Assembly (NCBI RefSeq): GCF_014205895.1
Contig: NZ_JACHFC010000001.1
Span: forward strand, 1 to 64,000
DNA length: 64,000 nucleotides
DNA from: Borreliella lanei
Lineage (GTDB): Bacteria > Spirochaetota > Spirochaetia > Borreliales > Borreliaceae
Reading direction: 5' to 3'
The number at the start of each line of letters is the position of its first letter. The stretch's first letter is position 1. The position numbers and the translations under genes were made by a program. This document shows, in pieces, positions 28,348-41,040 of the stretch. Below the pieces are notes generated by a model. It was given only the letters and a program-made list of their open reading frames with translations, had not been told where the DNA came from and searched no databases.

Positions 28348-29279
28348 AATGAGGTATTATTCTGCTTTTTGCAAGTAAAATAATGATACAAAGCTCCAAT
28401 TTTACCAGATTCATTATTAAATTTAGTAGGCTCAAGTGTTACAAGATTTTTTATATTATTATTATTATCAAAAGCCATTTCTAAAGACCATAAATTTTCT
28501 AATTTTTCATATATTTTATCTATTAAATCGGGCCTTGCGCTTATTCCTCCTCCAATCAAAATTTTTTCAGGATTTAAAATAAAAGTTAAATTAAAAATAC
28601 CAAATGACAAATTCTCAAAAAATCTATCAACTTCATTTTTGGCATGAATATTCCCATTCTCAGCTAGATCAAAAACAAATTCTCCTGAAATCTCTTTTAA
28701 AGGCTTCCCTAATCGCATAGCAACTCTTTTTCTTAAGGCATAAACAGAAGAAATGGATTCCCATCTACAATTAAAAGGAATATTATTGCTGATACCTCTA
28801 GTAATCATAAATCCAACTTCTCCAGACATAAAAGAACTCCCTCTTAAAAGCTTGCCATTTGCAAAAATTCCAGCACCAATTCCTGTGCCAAGAGTTATAG
28901 CAATAAAATCATTGGAGTCAATGGCATTGCCCTTAAATTTTTCTGCCAAGGCTACACAATTAGCATCATTTTCAATCTCTGTACTTACTCCGGTTAAAGA
29001 TTCTAATCGCTCTTTTAAAGGATAATTAACGAATCCAGAAATAGCATTTACCCTAAGGACATTTCCCTTAAGGTCAACAAACCCGGGAATACAAATTGCA
29101 ACTCCCGCTATATCACTTGATTCTTTGTAAGAATTAATAAGGTTAACTAAAATATTTACTTGCTCATCAGAAGTAGCACCAGTGCTTATTTCATTTTTAT
29201 CAAAAAAAACACCGCTTGAATCCGAAAGCGAATATTTAGTACTAGTTCCGCCAATATCAATTGCTAAATAACGTTTCAT
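28344..29279 (-). CDS. ROK-family sugar kinase
   Basis: A 311-residue protein of the ROK (repressor/ORF/kinase) family. DIGGTSTKYSLSD at 7-19 and the TLGTGIGAGIFANGKLL block are the ATP and sugar sites; EIENDANCVALAE holds the catalytic Asp. There is no N-terminal helix-turn-helix, so it is an enzyme and not a XylR-type repressor, the name given in old annotations. The CxCGxxGCxE zinc motif of ROK glucokinases is missing; only one Cys (NCRWES) remains there. Substrate is unknown; glucose or an amino sugar is likely. Confidence 0.88.
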   Translation of the reverse strand: MKRYLAIDIGGTSTKYSLSDSSGVFFDKNEISTGATSDEQVNILVNLINSYKESSDIAGVAICIPGFVDLKGNVLRVNAISGFVNYPLKERLESLTGVSTEIENDANCVALAEKFKGNAIDSNDFIAITLGTGIGAGIFANGKLLRGSSFMSGEVGFMITRGISNNIPFNCRWESISSVYALRKRVAMRLGKPLKEISGEFVFDLAENGNIHAKNEVDRFFENLSFGIFNLTFILNPEKILIGGGISARPDLIDKIYEKLENLWSLEMAFDNNNNIKNLVTLEPTKFNNESGKIGALYHYFTCKKQNNTSF

Positions 29280-29312
29280 ATTTATCCTCAGACCCTAATT
29301 GTACATAAATGA

Positions 29313-32165
29313 TTATAAATTTTCCATAGCAATATAAGAAATTTTAGAAATCTTGTTTATAACTATTTGTGCTTTAATCATCTCTTTCAAATAAGAAACA
29401 TGAGAAATTATACCAATTTGTCGTCCAGTCATCATTTGAAACTTAGAAAGCTTAGGCATAACTTGAGCCAAAGTATCTTCATCAAGATTGCCAAACCCTT
29501 CATCTAGAAAAAAAGCTTCTATTTTCAACTCACTATCCCTTATTTTATCAGATAAAGCCAAAGACAAAGCCAAAGACACAAGAAATTTCTCACCCCCAGA
29601 CAAAGTTTTTACCGTTCTTATTTTATTAACATCTTTTTTATCTTCAATTAAAAAATCAAACTCCTTACTCTCTTTATTAGTTTTAAGCTCAAAATCAGGG
29701 AAAATCCACCTTAAATACTTTTCATTTGCCAGCCTTAAAATATCATTAATTAAAAAAGTTTGAACATAATATTTCAATCCAGAAGATCTAATAACCACCT
29801 TCCTTAAAACATCTAGTTTATCTTTTCTTTCTTTAGCAAGATTTAATTCCCCTCTCAGCGCGTCTAAATTAATTTTTTGTTGATTAATCTTTTTTTGAAG
29901 AGCTTGAAAATTTAAAAGCTTGATTTTATACTTTTCGATATCTCTGGATAAAAATTCAAGCTTAGAGCTAATTGATAAGCTCAATTTTTGCAAGAAATGC
30001 AAACTATTCTTATTGATTTGTTCCAAAACAGTTTCTGATTCAAAAGAAAATGAACTAAAAAAAACATTTTTTAAATTTGAAATTATATTAATAAAACTAT
30101 TTTGCTCTTCATTTAATCTCGCCTTTAAAGTTAATATAGATTCCTTTATAAATTTAATTTGAGTTTCGGTTTTAATTTTTAAATCTTCTAAATTTTTAAG
30201 ATTTAAAACAAGCATATTCCATTCACTTTCTACCCTTTTCTGCTTAGCCAAAACAACATTAAATTCTCTTTCCAAAGAAGAATAATCGTTAAAACTTAAA
30301 TTTAAATTAAGCTTTAATAATAAACTCTTAATCTTTAAAAGATTTTGATCATAATTTTTATTTTTCAAAGAAATTTCAATTTTTAAATCTTTTTTCCTAA
30401 CCTTAAATCGTTCAAGCTTTTGCAATTTATTTTCAAATGCTAAAATTTTTTCTTTGTCAAAATAATTTATGTATTTGTCAAATAAATTTTTTCCAATCAA
30501 GCTTAAAATCTCAGCATTATTCTTTTTAAACTCCAAAGCATTAACCTCTTGTTTAGAGATTTCTTCTTGTCTACAAGATAGCTGATATTTAAGCTCATCA
30601 ATTTGATTTTGTATCAAATGAAGTTTTGAATTTAAAGCGTAAAGCTCTTTCAAACCACAAACCGATAATTTATCTTTATGCTGATAATTTTTATATTCAG
30701 TCTCAATATATTTTAGTTTCTCTTTATCACTCTCAATAGAAAAATTTTTATCATCAAGATATTTTAACAACTCTTTATATAAGTCAATCTTAATAATATT
30801 TTTTTCCTTATTTTTATTAAAATCTTCTTTGTCAATGGATTTTAATAAAAATTCTAACCTATCTCTATATTTTGAAATCAACTCATCATTAAAAGCTTGA
30901 AACAATTTCAATGCTTCATAGTAAACATATTTGTCAAAATCAAAATTAGATTTCTCAGAAGAAATGCTTTTAATCTCATCATTTTTTTTACTCTGAGACA
31001 TTAATAATTCTTTTTTTTCATTCTCAAGACTATTTTTCCTTAAAAGCAAGCTTTGATAATCATTCTCAACAAGTTTTAAATTAAAAAGATTGCAATTTTT
31101 GTTATAAAGCTCCTTAACATAATTAAAATTAAAATTATTGCTATCCAAATCTTTAATTTCTTTTAAATTACTCATCACTTTTGAAAGCTCTAAATCAAGT
31201 AATCCAATATCATTAAACAATTCACCTTGCATAGCAACTAGATTTTTCAAAGTCCAAAAATCTGAGCATAAATAAACTTTTCGATCCAAATCCAAATTTT
31301 CTTTTAATTTCTTTTGAAGGGAATGATCCTTCTCTAAAGAATTTTGATATTCAATCTGATAAGATAATTGATCCTCTAAAGAAGACATTTCAATTTCTAA
31401 ACCCAAATATCTCTCATTAGACGCTATTGCCTGATTACACAAAGAAATAGCCCCTCTAATATTTTCAAGATCAATTTCTAATCGATCAATATCAACTAAA
31501 TCCAAATAATCCTTAAGGGATTTATACTCACTCTCATCATAATCAAGAATTGATTTTTCATAAGATTCAGAATTCAACAATTTATCTATATTAAACTTTG
31601 TACGCTCAAAGTCACTTTTTAAATAAAATTCTAAATTATCATATTTTTTCAAATTAAAAATATTATCAATTATTGCTGCTTTTTCTTTAGGAGTTGATGT
31701 TAAAAATTCTTGAAAATTACCTTGTGGCAAAATTACAGTTTGACAAAATTGGTTAAAGTCTAATCGACAAAGACTTTTAATATGCTCTAAAACATCGGTT
31801 CGACCCTCAATAATCCTACCATCAAAAAAACAATTAAGCAACATGCTTTTAGGGGTCTCTATATTTTTTACATTAAGCTCAACAAAAGATTCATAAATCT
31901 TCCCAGAAATAGTAAACGTTAATTTAACATAAGCACTAGTCTCGCCTTTTGATATAATATCTACAATTTTTTTTCCAAGTCTGTAAACACGAGCATATAG
32001 CGCCAAAGTTATGCAATCTAAAATGGTGCTTTTACCTGATCCAGTATTGCCAGAAATCAAAAAAATGCCTGATTGTCTTAAAAGAAGTGTATCGAAATTT
32101 AACTCATGCTCACCCTTATAAGAAGCAATGTTTTTAAATATGAGCTTATTTATCCTCATATTCAC
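29313..32165 (-). CDS. sbcC: Exonuclease subunit SbcC
   Basis: SMC-like ATPase that works with SbcD on DNA ends and hairpins. 950 residues. Walker [10 protein letters not shown] near residue 40, long coiled coils, signature [17 protein letters not shown] and Walker [13 protein letters not shown] near the C-terminus. The middle, where a CxxC zinc hook is expected, shows only SVCGLKE and a distant Cys. It overlaps the end of sbcD by 20 bases. GTG at 32165 or ATG at 32159 may be the start. In a cell with hairpin telomeres a hairpin nuclease is of special interest. Confidence 0.93.
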   Translation of the reverse strand: MNMRINKLIFKNIASYKGEHELNFDTLLLRQSGIFLISGNTGSGKSTILDCITLALYARVYRLGKKIVDIISKGETSAYVKLTFTISGKIYESFVELNVKNIETPKSMLLNCFFDGRIIEGRTDVLEHIKSLCRLDFNQFCQTVILPQGNFQEFLTSTPKEKAAIIDNIFNLKKYDNLEFYLKSDFERTKFNIDKLLNSESYEKSILDYDESEYKSLKDYLDLVDIDRLEIDLENIRGAISLCNQAIASNERYLGLEIEMSSLEDQLSYQIEYQNSLEKDHSLQKKLKENLDLDRKVYLCSDFWTLKNLVAMQGELFNDIGLLDLELSKVMSNLKEIKDLDSNNFNFNYVKELYNKNCNLFNLKLVENDYQSLLLRKNSLENEKKELLMSQSKKNDEIKSISSEKSNFDFDKYVYYEALKLFQAFNDELISKYRDRLEFLLKSIDKEDFNKNKEKNIIKIDLYKELLKYLDDKNFSIESDKEKLKYIETEYKNYQHKDKLSVCGLKELYALNSKLHLIQNQIDELKYQLSCRQEEISKQEVNALEFKKNNAEILSLIGKNLFDKYINYFDKEKILAFENKLQKLERFKVRKKDLKIEISLKNKNYDQNLLKIKSLLLKLNLNLSFNDYSSLEREFNVVLAKQKRVESEWNMLVLNLKNLEDLKIKTETQIKFIKESILTLKARLNEEQNSFINIISNLKNVFFSSFSFESETVLEQINKNSLHFLQKLSLSISSKLEFLSRDIEKYKIKLLNFQALQKKINQQKINLDALRGELNLAKERKDKLDVLRKVVIRSSGLKYYVQTFLINDILRLANEKYLRWIFPDFELKTNKESKEFDFLIEDKKDVNKIRTVKTLSGGEKFLVSLALSLALSDKIRDSELKIEAFFLDEGFGNLDEDTLAQVMPKLSKFQMMTGRQIGIISHVSYLKEMIKAQIVINKISKISYIAMENL

Positions 32166-33387
32166 CCAAATATCCGTTAGTTAAAACCTCGTTAAAAAGA
32201 GAAATGAGCTCTTCTTCCTTAAATTTGATATCCCTAATAACACCGTTCTCAAAATCTCGTCTCAACTTTTTCTCAAAAAAATATTTTTCATCCATTTCAA
32301 GCACTTCAAGCTCTTCAATAAAGTTGGAATCATCTTGCAAATCCTGACTTGAGGGTAAAGAATAGGAAATAGAAACTAAATTAATAAAATTAAGCCTTGC
32401 TAAATCATAAATAGTCTCCTCAGCACTAGTATCAACTGCTTCATTAAGTTCAATTTTCAAATAAATAGTAAAAGACTCTTCTTTTTTAACATTAGACAAA
32501 AAATCAAGAACTTCATTTAAAGAACCTTTAACAAAGATTAATTTATTAAAAACCGGCACCGGAAATGCTTCTTGCAAGATTAATTTATTGTCATTAAAAT
32601 GTAAAACATTTATATATTTATCGCAGGTCTCATTAAATGAATATTGCATAGGAGATCCTGAATAAACAATATTATCTCTTAGTTTCATGAATTTATGAAT
32701 ATGCCCAAGAGCAACATAAGAAAAACCATTTCCAAAAACATTAAAAGGGATAATATAACTGCCTCCCAAGGCATCAATCTTTTTGCTACTACCAAAAAAA
32801 GAGTGCGCCATTAATATCTTAGGAATTCCTTTATACTTGTTTTCTAAAAAATTGGATAAATTTGATATCTTTTCTCTGTAAGCATTTTCTAAATTTTCAA
32901 GAAATAGCTTACTGGAAGACTGATCTTCTAAACCAAAAATATTGTCAAAACTTTGCCCTAAAATAAGCCTTTCATTTATATGTGGAAGACAAACAATAAT
33001 AAACTTAAGATTTTCATTATCCTTTAATAAAACTATTTGCTCGTCAGAATCATACTCTGTTATTAAAAAAAAATTAAACCGTGAGAGAAGTTTTTTATTT
33101 ATACTCAAATAATCCTTTTTGTCATGATTTCCAGAAATAACCACACACCATTTACAAGAAGTAAAAGAAAGCTCATAAAAAAAATTATTCACTAATCTTT
33201 GCTCCTCAAAACCAGGTCTTTTGGAATCATAAACATCCCCAGCAACAAGTAGAAGATCTATCTTTTCTTTTTTAATAAATTCTAAAAGAAAAGATAAAAA
33301 ATTTTTCTGCTCTCTAAGTATTGAAAAATTTTCAATTTTTTTTCCTATATGCCAATCTGAAGTATGCAGAATTTTATAATTGCTCAC
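32146..33387 (-). CDS. sbcD: Exonuclease subunit SbcD
   Basis: Metallophosphoesterase nuclease subunit paired with SbcC. 413 residues. Metal-binding motifs are all present: TSDWHIGKK (residues 10-18), [25 protein letters not shown] and ALGHIHKF. It is the first gene of sbcD-sbcC and is divergent from topA with about 74 bases between them. Confidence 0.96.
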   Translation of the reverse strand: MSNYKILHTSDWHIGKKIENFSILREQKNFLSFLLEFIKKEKIDLLLVAGDVYDSKRPGFEEQRLVNNFFYELSFTSCKWCVVISGNHDKKDYLSINKKLLSRFNFFLITEYDSDEQIVLLKDNENLKFIIVCLPHINERLILGQSFDNIFGLEDQSSSKLFLENLENAYREKISNLSNFLENKYKGIPKILMAHSFFGSSKKIDALGGSYIIPFNVFGNGFSYVALGHIHKFMKLRDNIVYSGSPMQYSFNETCDKYINVLHFNDNKLILQEAFPVPVFNKLIFVKGSLNEVLDFLSNVKKEESFTIYLKIELNEAVDTSAEETIYDLARLNFINLVSISYSLPSSQDLQDDSNFIEELEVLEMDEKYFFEKKLRRDFENGVIRDIKFKEEELISLFNEVLTNGYLGEYEDK

Positions 33388-33416
33388 AAAATACTCTCAC
33401 TTTTTTTAATTCTTAA

Positions 33417-36014
<2,598 letters not shown>

Positions 36015-36016
36015 AT

Positions 36017-38488
36017 ATGAATGATTTCAAACTCCCAATTTATAAATACAAAGATGAATTAATTAAAGTACTAAAAAAACATAATGTTTTAATTGTCGAA
36101 AGTCCAACAGGTAGTGGAAAAACAACCCAACTACCAAGAATAATATATGAAGCAGGTTTTGCAAAATTAGGAAAAATTGGAGTAACCCAACCAAGAAGAA
36201 TAGCTACAATATCAATAGCTGAATATATTGCCAAGCATATTGGCGTAAATGTTGGAGAAGAAGTTGGCTACAAAATAAGATTTGAAGAAATTACAAGCCC
36301 AAAAACCAAAATCAAACTAATGACTGACGGGGTGCTTCTGCAAGAGTTAAAAAAAGATACACTACTTTATGAATATGACATAATCATAATAGACGAAGCA
36401 CACGAACGAAGTTTGAATATCGATTTTATATTGGGGCTTATTAAAGACATTTTAAGAAAAAGGGATGATTTTAAAATCATAATTTCATCTGCCACAATAA
36501 ACACAAAAATATTTTCAAAATATTTTAATAATGCACCTGTTGTTAGTATTGAAACTATTACTTACCCAGTACAAATAATATACAATCCTCCTCTTTTAAA
36601 TACATCAAAAGGAATGATATTAAAAATAAAAGAAATTGTCTTAAACGTAATAAAAGAAAAAAAAGCAGGAGATATTCTTATATTTTTATCTGGAGAGAAA
36701 GAAATAAAAGAAACTATAAAAGAATTACAAGAATTAAACTCAAAAAAAAATTTAATAATATTTCCTTTATACGGCAGAATGCCTAAAGAAGCTCAAGAGC
36801 AAATATTTATGACTACCCCTAAAAATAAAAGAAAAATAATAGTATCAACAAACATCGCAGAAACTTCAATCACAATTGAAAATATTAAAATAGTAATAGA
36901 TAGCGGAAAAGTTAAAACAAACAAATTCCAAACAAAAACTCATACCTATTCGCTCCAAGAAGTTCCAATTTCAAAATCATCAGCAACTCAAAGAGCTGGT
37001 CGAGCAGGAAGACTTTCAAAAGGAACTTGCTATAGACTTTACAAAAGAGAAGATTATCAATTAAGAGAAGATTATCAAAAAGAAGAAATATATAGGACAG
37101 ACTTATCTGAAGTAGTTCTGAGAATGGCAGATATTGGAATTAGAGATTTTACCCACTTTGACTTTATCTCAAAACCATCAATACATTCTATTCAAACTGC
37201 AAGCAAAATATTAAAATCTCTAGATGCTATAAACAATAAAAACGAACTTACAGAAATTGGAAAATATATGATATTATTCCCATTAATACCAGCACATTCA
37301 AGAGCATTAGTCGAAGCAATGATAAATCACCCACAAGCGATCTATCAAACCACAATAGGTCTATCATTTTTATCCACAAGTGGAATTTTTCTACTACCTC
37401 AAAATGAAGAAATGGAAGCCAGACAAGCCCACTTAAAATATAAAAATCCAATGGGAGATTTAATTGGATTTGTTAATATCTTTGAAGATTTTAAAAAAGC
37501 TCTAAATAAAGAAGCTTTCACAAAGGAAAATTATTTAGATCTACAAGGACTTGAAGAGATAGCAAATGTACAAATGCAACTTGAAAACATTGTTAGCAAA
37601 TTAAATATACCAATAATACAAAAAGGTGTTTTTGACAACGAAGGATATTTAAAATCAATAATGAGAGGAATGAGGGATTATATTTGCTTTAAAACTTCAA
37701 AAAAGAAATATAAAACCATCAAGGCTCAAAACGTAATAATTCATCCCGGCTCACTTATTAGTACCGATTCTGTGAAATATTTCGTTGCAGGAGAAATTAT
37801 AGAAACTACGAAAATGTATGCAAGATCTATTGGTGTCTTAAAAAAAGAATGGATTGATGATATCATCCTTAATGAAGAGTTTAAAAATAAAGACATATCT
37901 GGCAAAGAGAAACAAATAACAAATACCGTGCAGACAAAAATCATCAATGAAATTAAAATAGGAAAAAAAAATTTCAAAGCGGAATACAAAAATAACATTT
38001 ATATAATAAAAATTAACCTAGAATCGCTAAAAGAAATGATTTTTAAAAACGAACTAAACAATCAAAATAATGAAGATTTGAAAAAAATTAAAATACAATT
38101 AATGCATAAAAATATAACAGTTTTTAACAACAAGAAATTTTTAGAAACTATAGAAATAGTCAAAAACATGGGAAAAGATTGGCATTGTATAAAAAAATAT
38201 GAAACAAGGAATGTAAACATTGACGAACCCGAAAAAATGAAAAATCTTTTAGAATGTACAATGCAATTTATAAGCTCAACCCCTAAAAAAATTGCTCTTT
38301 TTTTATCATTGGAAACAGATTATTCTGGAAATTTTAGACTAAAGCCCAAACAAAATTTCATAATGGCAATAGAAGAATCTATGGAAAGCATAAAAAGCCT
38401 TATAGAAAACAAAGAATACATACAAAAACTACATTTTATAAAAAAATTAATAAATAAAGTTTACAAAAAATTAAATTACTTTTTTTAA
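36017..38488 (+). CDS. hrpA: DEAH-box RNA helicase HrpA
   Basis: ATP-dependent RNA helicase, 823 residues. Walker A PTGSGKTTQLPR (about 29-40), DEAH box IIDEAHERSLN, SAT motif and QRAGRAGR motif VI, followed by the helicase-associated domain. It is shorter than the 1300-residue E. coli HrpA. I recall that B. burgdorferi hrpA mutants are non-infectious and show wide changes in protein levels. The ATG follows the topA stop by two bases with no separate ribosome binding site, so its translation is probably coupled to topA. Confidence 0.95.
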   Translation: MNDFKLPIYKYKDELIKVLKKHNVLIVESPTGSGKTTQLPRIIYEAGFAKLGKIGVTQPRRIATISIAEYIAKHIGVNVGEEVGYKIRFEEITSPKTKIKLMTDGVLLQELKKDTLLYEYDIIIIDEAHERSLNIDFILGLIKDILRKRDDFKIIISSATINTKIFSKYFNNAPVVSIETITYPVQIIYNPPLLNTSKGMILKIKEIVLNVIKEKKAGDILIFLSGEKEIKETIKELQELNSKKNLIIFPLYGRMPKEAQEQIFMTTPKNKRKIIVSTNIAETSITIENIKIVIDSGKVKTNKFQTKTHTYSLQEVPISKSSATQRAGRAGRLSKGTCYRLYKREDYQLREDYQKEEIYRTDLSEVVLRMADIGIRDFTHFDFISKPSIHSIQTASKILKSLDAINNKNELTEIGKYMILFPLIPAHSRALVEAMINHPQAIYQTTIGLSFLSTSGIFLLPQNEEMEARQAHLKYKNPMGDLIGFVNIFEDFKKALNKEAFTKENYLDLQGLEEIANVQMQLENIVSKLNIPIIQKGVFDNEGYLKSIMRGMRDYICFKTSKKKYKTIKAQNVIIHPGSLISTDSVKYFVAGEIIETTKMYARSIGVLKKEWIDDIILNEEFKNKDISGKEKQITNTVQTKIINEIKIGKKNFKAEYKNNIYIIKINLESLKEMIFKNELNNQNNEDLKKIKIQLMHKNITVFNNKKFLETIEIVKNMGKDWHCIKKYETRNVNIDEPEKMKNLLECTMQFISSTPKKIALFLSLETDYSGNFRLKPKQNFIMAIEESMESIKSLIENKEYIQKLHFIKKLINKVYKKLNYFF

Positions 38489-38603
38489 AAACTAAACTTT
38501 GAAAGCTGTTATAATAGAAAAGATAACAATCAAATATTTCTCAAAATTAGCAGCAATACTAGCAATAATTTCAAATTATTTTCATTATTCTCAAAACAAA
38601 GTT

Positions 38604-38609
38604 TATAAT
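38604..38609 (+). promoter_or_regulatory. -10-like TATAAT immediately upstream of a start codon
   Basis: TATAAT ends five bases before the ATG at 38615, and TTCATT at 38581-38586 is a weak -35 at 17-base spacing. If used, the mRNA would be leaderless. Another TATAAT lies further upstream at 38510-38515 and could give a normal leader. Confidence 0.25.
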
Positions 38610-38614
38610 AAATT

Positions 38615-39133
38615 ATGGACTGGCTATCCTTTTTTTATGTTTTATTATTTTTAGTAATTTCTCCTTTTGAATTACAGAGTAATGATAATAAAGAAAATAT
38701 AGAAAATTTAATAAAGCTACATATGCTTTATGATTTAACCAATAACCTGTCAAAAGAATTAGAAACAATAAATAAAATTAAAAATTTTGACTTAGAACAG
38801 TATTATCTGCTAATTACAAAATACTATCTAAAAATAAAAAAATATAAAGAAGCTAATAATTTTTTAAAAAAAATAAACCAAAAAAAAATCAAAAATCAAA
38901 AAATAAAAAATGAAATCATTTCGCTAAAATTAAGAATAAATGAAGATAATATTAATGAAGAAGAAATTAAAAAAATTTTAAATAACGAAAAAAATATAGA
39001 TGTCAAAATAATTTATCAAATATTTAGTCTTATAAAATTTAAAAATGAAAAATTAGCAACCAAAATTAAAAACCTCATACTAAAAAACTATCCCAAAAGC
39101 ATTTATTCTTATAAAATAAAAAGAAATGAATAA
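38615..39133 (+). CDS. Exported helical-repeat (TPR-like) protein, unknown
   Basis: 172 residues starting with a hydrophobic signal (SFFYVLLFLVISPFELQ). The rest is Lys/Asn/Ile-rich and helical, with repeating pairs of helices such as YYLLITKYYLKIKKYKEANNFLKKI, which is TPR-like. No ribosome binding site precedes the ATG. It overlaps the next gene by eight bases, so the two may act together in the periplasm. No name can be given; probably BB0826. Confidence 0.75.
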   Translation: MDWLSFFYVLLFLVISPFELQSNDNKENIENLIKLHMLYDLTNNLSKELETINKIKNFDLEQYYLLITKYYLKIKKYKEANNFLKKINQKKIKNQKIKNEIISLKLRINEDNINEEEIKKILNNEKNIDVKIIYQIFSLIKFKNEKLATKIKNLILKNYPKSIYSYKIKRNE

Positions 39134-39905
39134 AAAAATATTAACACTGCTAGTATTGATTTTAAGCATTTCATCAGGACTAATGCTGTCCAAATCAATC
39201 ACTAAAAAAGCCAAATACAAAATTATTAGGGATTATTTCATAAACAGCAATTATGTTCTAGTGAAAATTGAAAATAAAGATCTAAAATTTACCATATCAA
39301 AACCTATTTACGACAAAAAGCTAAATAATTACTTCTTTAAAGGCCAAACAACAAGCCATTTCTTAATTTCTAACAATGTTGACATTGCAATTAACACAAG
39401 TCCATACGAAGTTAAACAAAACATGTTTTTTCCAAAAGGACTATACATATATAATAAAAAAATGATTTCAAAACAAATAAATAACTACGGAGAGATTGTA
39501 ATAAAACGCAATAAAATTATATTAAATCCCGAAGAAGACGAAATAGAAAGCTCTGATTATGGATTTAGCGGATTTTTTGTTTTAATCAAAAACGGAAAGT
39601 ATAAAAAAAATTTCAAAGAAACAAAGCACCCAAGAACAATAATAGGAACTGATAAAAATAATAAGTATTTATTTCTTGTTACAATAGAAGGAAGAGGTGT
39701 AAATAATAGCAAAGGAGCTTCTCTTAATGAAGCTATTGATTTTGCATTAAGTTATGGCATGACTAACGCCATTAATCTAGATGGGGGGGGCTCAAGCACT
39801 CTTGTTGTAAAATCAAATAACGCTCCTTACAAATTAAACTTCACTGCAAACATCTTTGGACAGGAAAGATCTGTCCCATTTCATTTAGGAATAAAGCTTC
39901 CTTAA
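39126..39905 (+). CDS. Phosphodiester glycosidase (NAGPA-domain) protein
   Basis: 259 residues with an N-terminal signal/anchor (ILTLLVLILSISSGLML). The C-terminal half has KHPRTIIGTD, LVTIEGRG, NNSKGASLNEAIDFAL and INLDGGGSSTLVV. These are the ordered motifs of the NAGPA phosphodiester glycosidase domain (uncovering-enzyme type), found in bacteria in envelope or exopolysaccharide proteins. It probably removes a sugar or acts on a sugar phosphodiester outside the cytoplasm. It overlaps the gene before by eight bases and meets the barrel gene tail to tail. Confidence 0.85.
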   Translation: MNKKILTLLVLILSISSGLMLSKSITKKAKYKIIRDYFINSNYVLVKIENKDLKFTISKPIYDKKLNNYFFKGQTTSHFLISNNVDIAINTSPYEVKQNMFFPKGLYIYNKKMISKQINNYGEIVIKRNKIILNPEEDEIESSDYGFSGFFVLIKNGKYKKNFKETKHPRTIIGTDKNNKYLFLVTIEGRGVNNSKGASLNEAIDFALSYGMTNAINLDGGGSSTLVVKSNNAPYKLNFTANIFGQERSVPFHLGIKLP

Positions 39906-40447
39906 TTGAAAAATCTCCAACCGATATTAAATCCAAGCATAATCTCAGTTGTTAACCCAGAAAAATTCTTATGATTAGAAAATGGTGAGATGGAAAGCAT
40001 AAACAAAGGCCTAATATATAAACCATCAAGATCAGGAATAAAAAGATCAGCAGCAAGCCCCATGCTTAAAAAAAATAGATTGAAGTTATTAGAGCTCAAA
40101 TCAAAAGCATATTTAAACCCAATTAATGGGAAAAGCATCCTAACCTGCTCTTTGAAAACCATTGGATATGTTCCATAAAGCCCAAGCGAGAAATATCTCC
40201 CATTGTGAGTAGCAACAAAAGCCTCTTTGTAAGACATTTCAAAAAGTACATAATTTGCATCAAAAAACAAATTTAAATTAATCCCATGATCTGCTCTAGT
40301 AAAGTTTGGAGCAAATTTAGTGGCGCCTGTTTTATCAGTATAATTAGTAAATTGATAAGAAAAACCTCCACCAAAAGAAAGTGGATAAGAAACAATCAAA
40401 TTATTAGAAGAGATGAGAAATAAAATAAAAAAAAGATATTTCTTCAT
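39902..40447 (-). CDS. Small outer-membrane beta-barrel candidate
   Basis: About 181 residues: signal peptide (KKYLFFILFLISSNNLIVSYP), then alternating amphipathic strands rich in aromatic residues, ending GWRFFN with a terminal aromatic pair typical of outer-membrane barrels. The size fits an eight-stranded barrel. A TTG at 40453 is in frame, but AAGGA sits at good distance from the ATG at 40447. Divergent from the next lipoprotein gene. Function unknown; probably BB0824. Confidence 0.7.
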   Translation of the reverse strand: MKKYLFFILFLISSNNLIVSYPLSFGGGFSYQFTNYTDKTGATKFAPNFTRADHGINLNLFFDANYVLFEMSYKEAFVATHNGRYFSLGLYGTYPMVFKEQVRMLFPLIGFKYAFDLSSNNFNLFFLSMGLAADLFIPDLDGLYIRPLFMLSISPFSNHKNFSGLTTEIMLGFNIGWRFFN

Positions 40448-40527
40448 TAACAATCCTTAAAAATTCTAAAAAATACTATATTATTATAGTAACACACTAA
40501 AATAGTATATAAAAAATCAAGGAAATT

Positions 40528-40899
40528 ATGAATACAAAAACATTATATTTAATACCCTTAATTCTTTTAGCTTGCAATAAAAATAACAAAATTCCTCTCA
40601 TTCAAAAATTAAATTTGCCCAAAAGTAGTATTCTTGGCTTTAGCAATAAAATGGGCATAATAATAAAAGATTATGCCTTTCTTAGTAAAAGCACTAAGAA
40701 AAATAGCGAATTGGATTATGATTACGCAATTCTACTCAGAAAAGATGAAGTCGTAAAAATTGAAAAAACACTAGAAAAAACAGAGCGCTATGGAATTGAA
40801 GGAAATTGGATCCTAGTCAATTACAAAGGAACTAAAAGATACATCTTTAGCAAAGACATAAATATAGTCAACAATCTAATAATTGATCATTCTAAATAG
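40528..40899 (+). CDS. Small lipoprotein with SH3-like fold
   Basis: 123 residues. Signal peptide ends LILLAC (Cys16). The mature part contains GIEGNWILVNYKGTKRYIFSKDI, the pattern of a bacterial SH3-like domain (xGxWxxVxYxGxxGYVxxxxL). Such domains bind peptidoglycan or other envelope parts. AAGGAAATT precedes the ATG. It stands alone between divergent and convergent neighbours. Probably the BB0823 lipoprotein. Confidence 0.8.
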   Translation: MNTKTLYLIPLILLACNKNNKIPLIQKLNLPKSSILGFSNKMGIIIKDYAFLSKSTKKNSELDYDYAILLRKDEVVKIEKTLEKTERYGIEGNWILVNYKGTKRYIFSKDINIVNNLIIDHSK

Positions 40900-40941
40900 C
40901 TTCACTACATAGCCGAACAAAAGTCCGGTCAATGTAATAAA

Positions 40942-41037
40942 TTACTTATTTTTTTTCTTATGTCTATTTTTTCTTCTTTTTTTCTTCCTTTTATGGGTAG
41001 AAATTTTTTTTAATTTTCTTTTTCTTCCGCAAGGCAC
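40942..41037 (-). CDS. 31-residue basic protein, AURKAIP1/COX24 (mS38-like) type
   Basis: GTG start at 41035-41037, TAA at 40942-40944. The product MPCGRKRKLKKISTHKRKKK continues RRKNRHKKKNK. It closely follows the bacterial pattern MPSGKKRKRHKMATHKRKKR...KNRHKKK of AURKAIP1/COX24-domain proteins, relatives of mitochondrial ribosomal protein mS38. AGGAGA lies eight bases before the GTG, inside the 3' end of miaA, so it is coupled to miaA. Its size and non-ATG start make it easy to miss. It probably binds rRNA in the small ribosomal subunit. Confidence 0.85.
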   Translation of the reverse strand: MPCGRKRKLKKISTHKRKKKRRKNRHKKKNK

Positions 41038-41040
41038 TCC

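Noticed and set aside
28344..29279. XylR-type transcription repressor
   Set aside because: No N-terminal DNA-binding domain; the protein begins directly with the kinase DIGGT motif.
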